A stretch of 64,000 bases of DNA, from the NCBI GenBank assembly GCA_019234295.1, contig JAFALK010000087.1, positions 50,369-114,368 of the forward strand. Reading direction: 5' to 3'. Position 1 is the first letter of the stretch; every line of letters begins with the position of its first letter. The translations under genes were made by a program, and so were the position numbers. Under the pieces are notes generated by a model. The model was not told where the DNA came from. It did no database searches and saw nothing but the letters and a program-made list of their open reading frames with translations. Source of the stretch: Roseateles sp. GTDB taxonomy: Bacteria > Pseudomonadota > Gammaproteobacteria > Burkholderiales > Burkholderiaceae_C. This document shows positions 55,973 to 64,000 of the stretch, piece after piece.

Positions 55973-58270
55973 ATGGACAAGAAGTCGTTGTCGCCGGCCG
56001 AGGCCGCATTGCGCGAAGCTGCGCTCGATTACCACCGCACGCCCTCGCGCGGCAAGATCTCCGTCACGCCCACCAAGCCCTTGTCCAACCAGCGCGACCT
56101 GTCCCTGGCCTACTCGCCCGGCGTGGCCTATCCCTGCCTGGACATCGAGGCCGACCCCACGCTGGCGGCCGAGTACACCTCGCGCGGCAACCTGGTGGGC
56201 GTGGTCACCAACGGCACGGCCGTGCTGGGCCTGGGCGACATCGGCCCGCTGGCGGCCAAGCCGGTTATGGAGGGCAAGGGGTGCCTGTTCAAGAAGTTCG
56301 CGGGCATCGACGTGTTCGACATCGAACTGGCCGAGCGCGATCCCGACAAACTTGTGGACATCATCGCGGCGCTAGAGCCCACGCTCGGCGGCGTGAACCT
56401 GGAGGACATCAAGGCGCCCGAGTGCTTCTACATCGAGAGGAAGCTGCGCGACCGGATGAACATTCCAGTCTTTCACGACGATCAGCACGGCACGGCCATC
56501 ATCAGCGCGGCAGCCCTGCTCAACGGTCTGGAGCTCGTGGGCAAGGACATCGGCAAGGTCAAGCTCGTGGCCTCGGGTGCCGGCGCGGCGGCCATCGCGT
56601 GCCTGGATGTGATGGTGGGCCTGGGTGTTCGGCGCGAGAACATCTACGCCGTTGATTCCAAGGGCGTGATCCGCGAGGGGCGTGGCGACAAGCTCGACGA
56701 GAGCAAGCAGCGCTACTGCCAGAAGACCCAGGCCGCGACGCTGGCCGAGGTCATTCGCGGCGCCGATGTCTTCCTTGGCTGCTCCACGGCCGGCGTGCTG
56801 ACCCAGGAGATGGTGGCGACGATGGCGGACAAGCCCATCATCCTGGCCCTGGCCAACCCCGAACCCGAGATCCGGCCGGAACTGGCCAAGGCCGCGCGGC
56901 CCGACTGCATCGTGGCCACGGGCCGTTCGGACTATCCGAACCAGGTCAACAACGTGCTGTGCTTCCCCTACATCTTCCGCGGCGCGCTCGATTGCGGCGC
57001 CACCAAGATCACCGAGGCGATGAAGCTGGCCTGCGTGCGCGAGATTGCGGCCCTGGCCAAGGCCGAGACCAGCGACGAGGTGGCGGCGGCCTACGCGGGT
57101 CAGGACCTGGCCTTCGGCCCTGACTACCTGATCCCCAAGCCCTTCGATGCGCGCCTGATCCTGCGCATTGCGCCGGCTGTGGCCCGGGCGGCGGCCGAGT
57201 CGGGCGTGGCCAAGCGGCCCATCGCCGACCTCGACGCCTACCGCCAGGAGCTGAGCCGCTTCGTCTACCAGACCGGCATGTTCATGCGTCCGGTCTTCGC
57301 CGCCGCCAAGGCCGCGCCCAAGAGCGTCATCTTCGCCGAGGGCGAGGACGAGCGCGTGCTGCGCGCCGTGCAGGTGGTGCTTGACGAAGGCCTTGCAAAG
57401 CCCGTCCTGATCGGCCGCCCCGAGGTGATTGCCATGCGCATCCAGCGCGCCGGATTGCGCATCCGGATCGGCGAGGACGTGACCGTGGTCGATCCCAACA
57501 ACGACGCCCGTTTCAGGCGCTACTGGGAGACCTACCACCGCATCATGGGCCGTAACGGCGTCACGCCCGAGATGGCCAAGGCGACGGTGCGGCGCTCGGC
57601 CACCGTCATCGGCGCGCTCGCCATCAAGCTCGGCGATGCCGACGCGATGATCTGTGGCATGGTCGGCCGCTTCGACGGCCATTTCGAGCATGTGCAGGAC
57701 CTGATCGGCCTGCGCGCCGGCGCCAAGCATTTCGCCACCATGAACGCGGTGATGATGGAAGAGGGCACGCTTTTCTTGACGGACACCTACGTCAACGACG
57801 AGCCCGACGCAGAGACCCTGGCCGAGATCGCCGCCATGGCCGCCGAGGAACTGCGCCGCTTCGGTCTTCCGCCCAAGCTCGCCTTCGTCTCGCACTCGAT
57901 GTTCGGCTCCAGCAAGAGGCCCTCGGCGCTGAAGATGCGGCGCGCGCACGAGCTGTTCGCCGCGGCCCACCCCGAGGTCGAGAGCGACGGCGAGATGCAT
58001 GGCGACGCCGCCATCTCCGAGAGTGTGCGCGACACTTTTCTGCCCGACAGCCGGCTCCAGGGCTCGGCCAACCTGCTGGTGCTGCCGACGCTCGACGCGG
58101 CCAACATCTTGTTCAACGTGCTCAAGATCAGCAGCGGCAGCGGCAAGACCATCGGCCCCATCCTGCTGGGCAGCGCGGCCCCGGTGCACATCCTCACGCC
58201 CTCGGCCACGGTGCGGCGGATCGTGAACATGACGGCGCTGGCGGTGGCCGACGTCGGGGCAGCGCGTTAG
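55973..58270 (+). CDS. maeB: NADP-type malic enzyme with phosphotransacetylase-like domain
   Basis: 765 residues. Decarboxylates malate to pyruvate. The N-terminal ~430 residues are malic enzyme ([44 protein letters not shown]); the C-terminal ~320 are a phosphotransacetylase-like domain ([21 protein letters not shown]), which is regulatory in MaeB and may lack activity. ATG 55973 is favoured over 55967 because AGGAG is then at normal distance. Links pyruvate and malate pools next to pyk. Confidence 0.95.
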   Translation: MDKKSLSPAEAALREAALDYHRTPSRGKISVTPTKPLSNQRDLSLAYSPGVAYPCLDIEADPTLAAEYTSRGNLVGVVTNGTAVLGLGDIGPLAAKPVMEGKGCLFKKFAGIDVFDIELAERDPDKLVDIIAALEPTLGGVNLEDIKAPECFYIERKLRDRMNIPVFHDDQHGTAIISAAALLNGLELVGKDIGKVKLVASGAGAAAIACLDVMVGLGVRRENIYAVDSKGVIREGRGDKLDESKQRYCQKTQAATLAEVIRGADVFLGCSTAGVLTQEMVATMADKPIILALANPEPEIRPELAKAARPDCIVATGRSDYPNQVNNVLCFPYIFRGALDCGATKITEAMKLACVREIAALAKAETSDEVAAAYAGQDLAFGPDYLIPKPFDARLILRIAPAVARAAAESGVAKRPIADLDAYRQELSRFVYQTGMFMRPVFAAAKAAPKSVIFAEGEDERVLRAVQVVLDEGLAKPVLIGRPEVIAMRIQRAGLRIRIGEDVTVVDPNNDARFRRYWETYHRIMGRNGVTPEMAKATVRRSATVIGALAIKLGDADAMICGMVGRFDGHFEHVQDLIGLRAGAKHFATMNAVMMEEGTLFLTDTYVNDEPDAETLAEIAAMAAEELRRFGLPPKLAFVSHSMFGSSKRPSALKMRRAHELFAAAHPEVESDGEMHGDAAISESVRDTFLPDSRLQGSANLLVLPTLDAANILFNVLKISSGSGKTIGPILLGSAAPVHILTPSATVRRIVNMTALAVADVGAAR

Positions 58271-58392
58271 CACTAACCCGAGTCCCGGGCGTGAAGGAGG
58301 GCGGCGGCGAGTCAGTAACCCGATGAAACCGGGGGGCCGCGGGTTTTGCGGCACATAATCTTTCGCTCTTACAAACCCGCGAGACAAGCTCC

Positions 58393-59823
58393 ATGAACCG
58401 TTCCACCAAGATCGTCGCCACGCTGGGCCCGGCCTCCTCCTCGCCCGAGGTGCTGGAGCAGATGATCCGCGCGGGGGTCGATGTCGTGCGCCTGAACTTC
58501 TCGCACGGCAAGGCGCAGGATCACATTGACCGCGCCAACCTCGTGCGCGAGATGGCGCGCAAGGCCGGCAAGGAAGTGGCCATCATGGCCGACCTGCAGG
58601 GCCCCAAGATCCGCGTCGGCAAGTTCGAGAATGGCAAGATTGAGCTGATCAACGGCCGGCCCTTCGTTCTCGACGCCGAGCGTACCGAGCCCGGCAACGA
58701 CGACATCGTGGGCCTGGACTACAAGGAACTGCCGCGCGACGTGAAGCCTGGCGACACCTTGTTGCTCAACGACGGCCTGCTCGTGCTTCAGGTCGACTCG
58801 GTGCGCGGCGCCCAGGTGCACACGACCGTGGTGCTCGGCGGCGAGCTGTCGAACAACAAGGGCATCAACAAGCAGGGCGGCGGCCTGACCGCGCCGGCCC
58901 TGACGGCCAAGGACATGGAGGACATCAAGACCGCGATGAGCTTCCAGTGCGAGTACCTGGCCGTGAGCTTCCCCAAGAACGCCACCGACATGGAGATGGC
59001 GCGCCAACTGGCCAATGTGGCCGGCGAGCCGTATCGCCACAAGCCGGCGATGATCGCCAAGATCGAGCGCACGGAGGCCATTCCTCAGCTCGAAGCCATC
59101 CTCAGGGCCAGCGACGGCATCATGGTGGCGCGCGGCGACCTGGCCGTGGAGGTCGGCAACGCCGCCGTGCCGGCCCTGCAAAAGCGCATGATCAAGCTGG
59201 CTCGCGAGATGGACAAGGTCGCCATCACAGCCACGCAGATGATGGAGAGCATGATCGTCAACCCGGTACCCACGCGCGCCGAGGTGTCCGACGTGGCCAA
59301 TGCCGTGCTCGATGGCACTGACGCCGTCATGCTCAGCGCCGAGACCGCCGCGGGCAAGTTTCCGATCGAGACCATCCTGCAGATGGCGGCCATCGCCCAC
59401 GCCGCCGAGCGTGCCGAGGACGTGAATCTCGACACGGACTTCACCGGTCGCACCTTCGGGCGCATCGACCAGTCCATCGCCATGGGCGCGCTGTTCACGG
59501 CCTACCACCTCGGTTGCCGCGCCATCATCGCGTTGACCGAGTCGGGTTCCACCGCGCTGTGGATGAGCCGCCACCGCATCAATGTGCCCATCATCGCGCT
59601 GACCACCACCGAGTCCAGCCAGCGCCGCATGGCCCTGTACCGCAATGTGACCCCGCTGCTGATGCCCAAGTACGATGACCGCGACATCGCCCTGGCCGCG
59701 GCCGAGCGCATCCTCGTCGAGCAGGGCGTGATCCGGCCGGGCGACACCTACGCCATCACCTGCGGCGAGCCCATGGGCTACCCGGGTGGCACGAACATGC
59801 TCAAGGTCTGCCGGGTTGCATAA
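58393..59823 (+). CDS. pyk: Pyruvate kinase
   Basis: 476 residues. Final ATP-forming glycolytic step. Motifs: KIVATLGPASS, LNFSHG, MADLQGPKIRVG, MIAKIERTEAI (catalytic Lys), MVARGDLAVE and ATQMMESM. The active site is complete. The 122-bp leader shows CATAAT around 58356 as a possible -10 box but no locus palindrome, so it is probably not under the same control as the maltodextrin genes. Confidence 0.97.
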   Translation: MNRSTKIVATLGPASSSPEVLEQMIRAGVDVVRLNFSHGKAQDHIDRANLVREMARKAGKEVAIMADLQGPKIRVGKFENGKIELINGRPFVLDAERTEPGNDDIVGLDYKELPRDVKPGDTLLLNDGLLVLQVDSVRGAQVHTTVVLGGELSNNKGINKQGGGLTAPALTAKDMEDIKTAMSFQCEYLAVSFPKNATDMEMARQLANVAGEPYRHKPAMIAKIERTEAIPQLEAILRASDGIMVARGDLAVEVGNAAVPALQKRMIKLAREMDKVAITATQMMESMIVNPVPTRAEVSDVANAVLDGTDAVMLSAETAAGKFPIETILQMAAIAHAAERAEDVNLDTDFTGRTFGRIDQSIAMGALFTAYHLGCRAIIALTESGSTALWMSRHRINVPIIALTTTESSQRRMALYRNVTPLLMPKYDDRDIALAAAERILVEQGVIRPGDTYAITCGEPMGYPGGTNMLKVCRVA

Positions 59824-59867
59824 ACTCGCATAGCCGCTGATAGGCTGCGCGGCAAGGGGGCCGAGCG

Positions 59868-60608
59868 ATGGCGGATTCAGCGCGGTTTCTTCGACGGCAG
59901 TTCTTGATGGGCCTGGGGGCCTGGAGCGTCGCGCGCGCGGCGGACCGGCCCGTATTGCCCGTTCTGGTGGCCGAGCAGGCCGATCTCGATTTTGTCCGGC
60001 CCCTGCTCAAGCTCGTCGCCGAGGGCGGCGGCTTCGATTGGCAGTTCGTGATCGTGCCCTGGGCGCGCCTGCTGGTCCTGGCAATGCAGGGCGATGCGCT
60101 GGCCTGGGGCCTGTCGCGCAGTCCCGAGCGCGATGCCGTGCTCAACTTCAGCGAGCAGGTCTTCAACACGCGGGTCTGGCTCGTCACTCCCGCGGGTCAG
60201 CCTCTGAGCGCGCCGACGGTGGCCGGCCTGGACGGCCGCAAGCTCTGCAAGCGGCGCGGCTTTACGCTTGGTGCGGCGCTGGATTTAGCTGAGCGGGAGC
60301 AGCGCTTCCAGGTCATCGACTCCGATCTGGGGTACGACGGGCTGCTGCGCATGCTCGCGGCCGGCCGCTGCGACGGGCTGCTCATGACTTATCGCAGCGG
60401 CGACCCCGCCGTCGTGGAGCAGCGCATCGCCATGATGGCTCCGCCGGCCGGGCGCTTTGTCGTGCAGCGCCCGCCGCTCAGCGAGGGCGGTATCTACTTC
60501 GCCGCTGCAAGGAAACGGCCCGAGCTTCAAGCACAGCTGCAGCGCGTCAACGCTGGTCTGCGGGCGCAGGCTCAGGCAATCCAGGCCGTGGTGGCGAGCA
60601 ACGCTTAG
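59868..60608 (+). CDS. Periplasmic solute-binding-like protein (SBP family 3 type)
   Basis: 246 residues. N-terminus RFLRRQFLMGLGAWSVARA resembles a Tat or Sec signal with two Arg. The rest looks like a small amino-acid-type binding fold (FVRPLLKLVAEGG, AWGLSRSPERDAVLNFSEQ, LGYDGLLRMLAAGRCDG). No transporter genes are adjacent. It ends 6 bp from the convergent hybrid kinase, so it could be a periplasmic sensor partner, which is inference only. Confidence 0.8.
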   Translation: MADSARFLRRQFLMGLGAWSVARAADRPVLPVLVAEQADLDFVRPLLKLVAEGGGFDWQFVIVPWARLLVLAMQGDALAWGLSRSPERDAVLNFSEQVFNTRVWLVTPAGQPLSAPTVAGLDGRKLCKRRGFTLGAALDLAEREQRFQVIDSDLGYDGLLRMLAAGRCDGLLMTYRSGDPAVVEQRIAMMAPPAGRFVVQRPPLSEGGIYFAAARKRPELQAQLQRVNAGLRAQAQAIQAVVASNA

Positions 60609-60614
60609 TGGGCC

Positions 60615-62717
60615 TCAGGCTTCGGTCGAGCGCTGCTGACTTCGCCTGGGCACGCCATTCGCGGCGAGGCATTGGCCCAGGCTCGCCAGGCCGAAGGGCT
60701 TGGCCAGGTAGGCATCCATGCCGGCGGCTTGGCAGGCAGCGCTGGCATCGCCCTCGGCGTCTGCCGTCATGGCCACGATGGTGACGGGCACCGAGCCGCG
60801 CGCGGCTTCCCATACGCGCCAGCGCCGCGTGGTCTCCAGGCCGTCGAGCTCGGGCATTTGCACGTCCATCAGCACGAGGTCGAAGCGCTCTTCATCAAGG
60901 TACTCAAGCGCCTTGAGCCCGTCGCCGGCCACCCTGCAGGAGGCGCCGAGCTCGGCCAGCATCGCCTGGATGACGACCTGATTGACCGGGTTGTCCTCGC
61001 ACAGCAGCACGCGGCACAGCGCCGTGGCCGGCGTGACAGGGCCGACGCGCTCGACGCCTGGGGCCGTCGGCCGCAGCAGGGTGGCCAGCGCGGCACGGCG
61101 CACCGGCTTGTGCAAGACGCGCCAGCCCTGGGGCAGGGCGCCGGGCAGGGAGTCCGACAGCGGTGCGATGAGCACGATTTCGATGTCGGCGCCGGTCTGG
61201 GCCATCCAGCGCTGGCTATCGGTGCCCAGCAAGGCCACGTCGATCAGCAGCAGCCCACGCCCATGCAGGTCGCTTTCGCCGGGCAGGCGGTTGATGCGAT
61301 GAGGCTTGACGCCGAGTTCACCCAGCAGCGAACCCACGTGGCGCTCCAGTCCCGGGCTGGCGCAGGCCAGCACCACGTCCGGCCTGGCCTTGGGCAGCCG
61401 ACGTTCAGCCGCGGGCTGGGACACCTGCAGCGGCAAGACCAGTGTGAACTGGCTGCCCTGGCCGGGCGTGCTGCGCGCCTCGATGCGCCCGTCCATCAGC
61501 CGCGCGAGCTCAGCCGAGATGGACAGGCCCAGGCCAGTGCCACCGTAACGGCGCGATGTCGAGCTGTCACCCTGCTCGAAGGCCTCGAAAAGCCGGCCCA
61601 TGTGTTCGGGCTGAATGCCGATGCCGGTGTCGCTGATGTCGATGCGGGCGAGGACTTGATCTGCATCGGGCGCGTCCGAGCCGTCCACCGACAGGTGGAT
61701 GTGCACGCCACCTTCAGCCGTGAACTTGACGGCGTTGGAGACCAGGTTGTTGACGATCTGGCGGATGCGCGTGGGGTCGCCCAGCAATTTGCGCGGCACG
61801 TCGGCCGCGCAGCTGGAGCTGAGCTCGAGGCCCTTGTCGAAGGCGTTCATCGCAAAGAGCTCGTTGCTCTCGAACACCAGCGCCCGCAGGTTCAGGGGGC
61901 GCGGCTCCAGATGCACCTTGCCGGCCTCGAGTTTGGACCAGTCCAGCACGTCATTGATCATCGCCTGCAGGGCCTTGGCGCTGCGATCTTGCAGGGCGAT
62001 GAGCTGCTCGCGCTGCGCGGCGTCGATCCTGCCCGAGCGCAGCAGCTCGATGGCGCCGATCACGCCGCCGAGCGGGGTGCGAATCTCATGGCTCATATTG
62101 GCCAGGAAGCGGGCCTTGGTCTCGGCAGCGACGCTGGCGGCATGTCGCGCTTGCTCGAGCTCGCGCTGCAACTGCAGTCGCCACAGCACGGAAAAGCCGG
62201 TGATGGTCAGCAGCACGACGGTGGACACCACCTCGGCGATCAGCATCTGGGCGTGCCCTTCGCGCAGCACCAGGCTCATGCTGTCCACCGACCGTGGGCC
62301 GTACAAGGCCAGGCCGAAGAACATGGCCAGCAAGACGGCCCCGGTCAGGACGCCCAGGCGCAGTGAGCCAGCCAGCAGCAGCACGACGGGCTGCAGCACC
62401 AGCCACCACAGACTGCTGGAATAGATGCCCTGCTGGTGCAGCGTGGAATAGGTGAAGGCGACGAAGAGGCCCAGATTGATGATCTGGATGCCGCGCAGAT
62501 AGTCCCGCGTACGCCATGACCAGAGCAGGCTCAGCGCGCTGAGCACGGTGATGCTGGCGCTGATCCAGGGGAAGTGCTGCAGGCCTGCATGCAAGGAGAA
62601 CCAGCAGTAGAACAGGCCCAGGCAGACGAACAAGGGCCCCTGGAGCAGGAGCATCTTGCGATGGACCTGGACTTCGAGATCACTCGCTGCGGACAGACGC
62701 AACATCGGGGCACTCAC
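60615..62717 (-). CDS. Hybrid sensor histidine kinase/response regulator
   Basis: 700 residues. Five or six N-terminal membrane helices without a large periplasmic loop (residues 24-180), dimerisation domain NMSHEIRTPLGG with phosphoacceptor His210, ATPase domain with NLVSNAVKFT, DTGIGIQPEHMGRLFEAFEQ and GGTGLGLSIS, a divergent receiver-like segment (about 440-540) lacking the phosphoacceptor context, and a good receiver (LLCEDNPVNQ, LVLMDVQMPELDG). No output domain, so it signals by phosphotransfer. The start is GTG 62717 or ATG 62705. Confidence 0.92.
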   Translation of the reverse strand: MSAPMLRLSAASDLEVQVHRKMLLLQGPLFVCLGLFYCWFSLHAGLQHFPWISASITVLSALSLLWSWRTRDYLRGIQIINLGLFVAFTYSTLHQQGIYSSSLWWLVLQPVVLLLAGSLRLGVLTGAVLLAMFFGLALYGPRSVDSMSLVLREGHAQMLIAEVVSTVVLLTITGFSVLWRLQLQRELEQARHAASVAAETKARFLANMSHEIRTPLGGVIGAIELLRSGRIDAAQREQLIALQDRSAKALQAMINDVLDWSKLEAGKVHLEPRPLNLRALVFESNELFAMNAFDKGLELSSSCAADVPRKLLGDPTRIRQIVNNLVSNAVKFTAEGGVHIHLSVDGSDAPDADQVLARIDISDTGIGIQPEHMGRLFEAFEQGDSSTSRRYGGTGLGLSISAELARLMDGRIEARSTPGQGSQFTLVLPLQVSQPAAERRLPKARPDVVLACASPGLERHVGSLLGELGVKPHRINRLPGESDLHGRGLLLIDVALLGTDSQRWMAQTGADIEIVLIAPLSDSLPGALPQGWRVLHKPVRRAALATLLRPTAPGVERVGPVTPATALCRVLLCEDNPVNQVVIQAMLAELGASCRVAGDGLKALEYLDEERFDLVLMDVQMPELDGLETTRRWRVWEAARGSVPVTIVAMTADAEGDASAACQAAGMDAYLAKPFGLASLGQCLAANGVPRRSQQRSTEA

Positions 62718-62900
62718 GCTGGGTGCAGAGGATTGGGCGGCGCGCGCATCATAAGCGGCGCCCGGAGAATCTGTCCCGTTCTGGGGCAGCTGGCGGTCGC
62801 GACTGCTTAGAATCCTCGGTAGTTACAGCGCGGTTACATCAAGCGATCGGAGTAGGCTGCGCTCGCGAATTTCGTTCTCAACTCTCCCGAGGGAATTCCC

Positions 62901-63965
62901 ATGGCACTCGTCTCCATGCGCCAGTTGCTCGACCACGCCGCTGAACACGGCTACGGCATTCCGGCGTTCAACGTCAACAACCTCGAGCAGGTGCAGGCCG
63001 TGATGGCCGCCGCGGACGAAGTCGGCGCACCGGTCATCCTCCAGGCGAGCGCGGGCGCCCGCAAGTACGCCGGCGAGGCTTTCATCAAGCATCTGGTACT
63101 GGCCGCCGTCGAGGCCTATCCGCATGTGCCCGTGGTGATGCATCAGGACCATGGTCAAAGCCCGGACGTCTGCCGCGGCGCCATCAACCTGGGCTTCTCC
63201 TCCGTGATGATGGACGGCTCGCTCGAGGCCGACGGTAAGTCCATCGCCAGCTACGACTACAACGTGGACGTGACCCGCAAGGTCGTGGACATGGCCCACG
63301 CGCTGGGTGTCACCGTCGAAGGCGAGCTCGGCTGCCTCGGCTCGCTGGAGACCATGAAGGGCGACAAGGAAGACGGCCACGGCACCGAAGCGACCATGAC
63401 GCACGAGCAGTTGCTGACCGACCCCGAGCAGGCGGCCGACTTCGTCAAACGCACCCAGCTCGACGCCCTGGCCATCGCCATCGGCACCAGCCACGGTGCC
63501 TACAAATTTACCCGCAAGCCCACAGGCGACATCCTGGCGATCGGTCGGGTCAAGGAGATCCACGCCCGCATCCCCAACACCCACCTGGTGATGCACGGCT
63601 CCAGTAGCGTGCCGCAGGACCTGCTGGCCCAGATCAACCAGTACGGCGGCAAGATCCGCGAGACCTATGGCGTGCCGGTCGAGGAGATCCAGGAGGCCAT
63701 CAAGTTCGGAGTCCGCAAGATCAATATCGATACCGACATCCGCCTGGCCATGACGGCCGCCGTGCGTAAGTTCCTGACCGAGAACCCCGAGAAGTTCGAC
63801 GCCCGCGAATGGCTCAAGCCCTCGCGCGAGGCGGCCAAGGCGGTCTGCAAGCAGCGCTACCTGGAGTTCGGCTGCGAAGGCCAGGCCGGCAAGATCAAGG
63901 CCCGCACGCTGGTGGAGGTGGCCGCCTCCTACGCGCGCGGCGAACTGGCCCAGCTTGTCCAGTAA
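62901..63965 (+). CDS. fba: Fructose-bisphosphate aldolase, class II
   Basis: 354 residues. Zinc-dependent cleavage of fructose-1,6-bisphosphate. Motifs: [20 protein letters not shown] (metal-binding His and Asp), [28 protein letters not shown] and [14 protein letters not shown] 62901 follows GAGGGAATTCCC with a purine-rich site. The upstream gap contains TAGAAT (62808-62813) as a possible -10 box. Gluconeogenic and glycolytic partner to pgk and pyk in this region. Confidence 0.97.
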   Translation: MALVSMRQLLDHAAEHGYGIPAFNVNNLEQVQAVMAAADEVGAPVILQASAGARKYAGEAFIKHLVLAAVEAYPHVPVVMHQDHGQSPDVCRGAINLGFSSVMMDGSLEADGKSIASYDYNVDVTRKVVDMAHALGVTVEGELGCLGSLETMKGDKEDGHGTEATMTHEQLLTDPEQAADFVKRTQLDALAIAIGTSHGAYKFTRKPTGDILAIGRVKEIHARIPNTHLVMHGSSSVPQDLLAQINQYGGKIRETYGVPVEEIQEAIKFGVRKINIDTDIRLAMTAAVRKFLTENPEKFDAREWLKPSREAAKAVCKQRYLEFGCEGQAGKIKARTLVEVAASYARGELAQLVQ

Positions 63966-64000
63966 CTGCTTCACCTACGGCTCGCTGATGTGGGCCGTGA

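Noticed and set aside
58271..58392. Locus palindrome in front of pyk
   Set aside because: The leader was read for TGTAGT/ACTACA arms because HexR often controls pyk, but only a lone CATAAT-like box was seen.

Overview
The window is GC-rich chromosomal DNA from a betaproteobacterium, most likely order Burkholderiales. The evidence is the codon use, the yajC-secD-secF, smg-dprA and def-fmt-htpX blocks, the pgk/pyk/fba neighbourhood and a fused glucokinase/RpiR regulator of the kind known from Burkholderia. No tRNA, rRNA, CRISPR array, transposase or phage gene was seen.

Layout. 1-1,089: thymidine kinase and a small zinc-ribbon protein. 1,090-9,554: a leftward pair (crotonase-like protein, exported pullulanase) facing a rightward run of three exported GH13 enzymes. 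9,569-14,946: a leftward five-gene operon resembling a chaperone-usher fibre system (two DUF4402 proteins, a third fibre-like protein, a PapD-like chaperone, a large outer-membrane usher-like protein). 15,197-23,053: leftward malQ-glgX-glgB-glgP for cytoplasmic maltodextrin and glycogen metabolism. 23,321-29,620: rightward malK-malE-malF-malG plus another GH13 glucosidase. 29,979-34,944: leftward TonB-dependent receptor, flavin-dependent halogenase and PEGA-like lipoprotein. 35,250-38,442: divergent glk and a glucokinase-RpiR fusion (here called glkR). 38,541 onward is mostly housekeeping: yajC/secD/secF, a DUF1631 protein, smg, dprA, a LysM protein, def/fmt/htpX, a lipoprotein, a DUF2807 protein, pgk, an M48 peptidase, pstS, maeB, pyk, a periplasmic solute-binding protein, a hybrid histidine kinase and fba.

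How it works together. About 36 kb encode a Gram-negative starch/maltodextrin system. Exported pullulanase and amylases cut alpha-glucan; a MalA-like TonB-dependent receptor can carry dextrins across the outer membrane; periplasmic GH13 enzymes trim them; MalEFGK imports them; MalQ, GlgP, GlgX and GlgB process them; Glk phosphorylates the glucose; and the glycolytic genes at the right end lie downstream in metabolism.

Main finding. A 15-bp palindrome close to TGTAGT-N3-ACTACA occurs about eight times, and only in front of these sugar genes (pulA/amylase, glgP/malK, TonB receptor, glk, glkR). It resembles the HexR (RpiR-family) operator. The only regulator in the locus is the glucokinase-RpiR fusion. 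Its kinase half has Gly-to-Arg changes in two ATP-binding motifs (GRTF for GGTN, GGR for GGG) but keeps the predicted glucose-binding Asn/Asp/Glu/His/Glu set. I infer that it is a glucose sensor rather than an enzyme, with the neighbouring canonical Glk doing the catalysis. A second, separate point is that the pgk start codon lies inside a long predicted hairpin.
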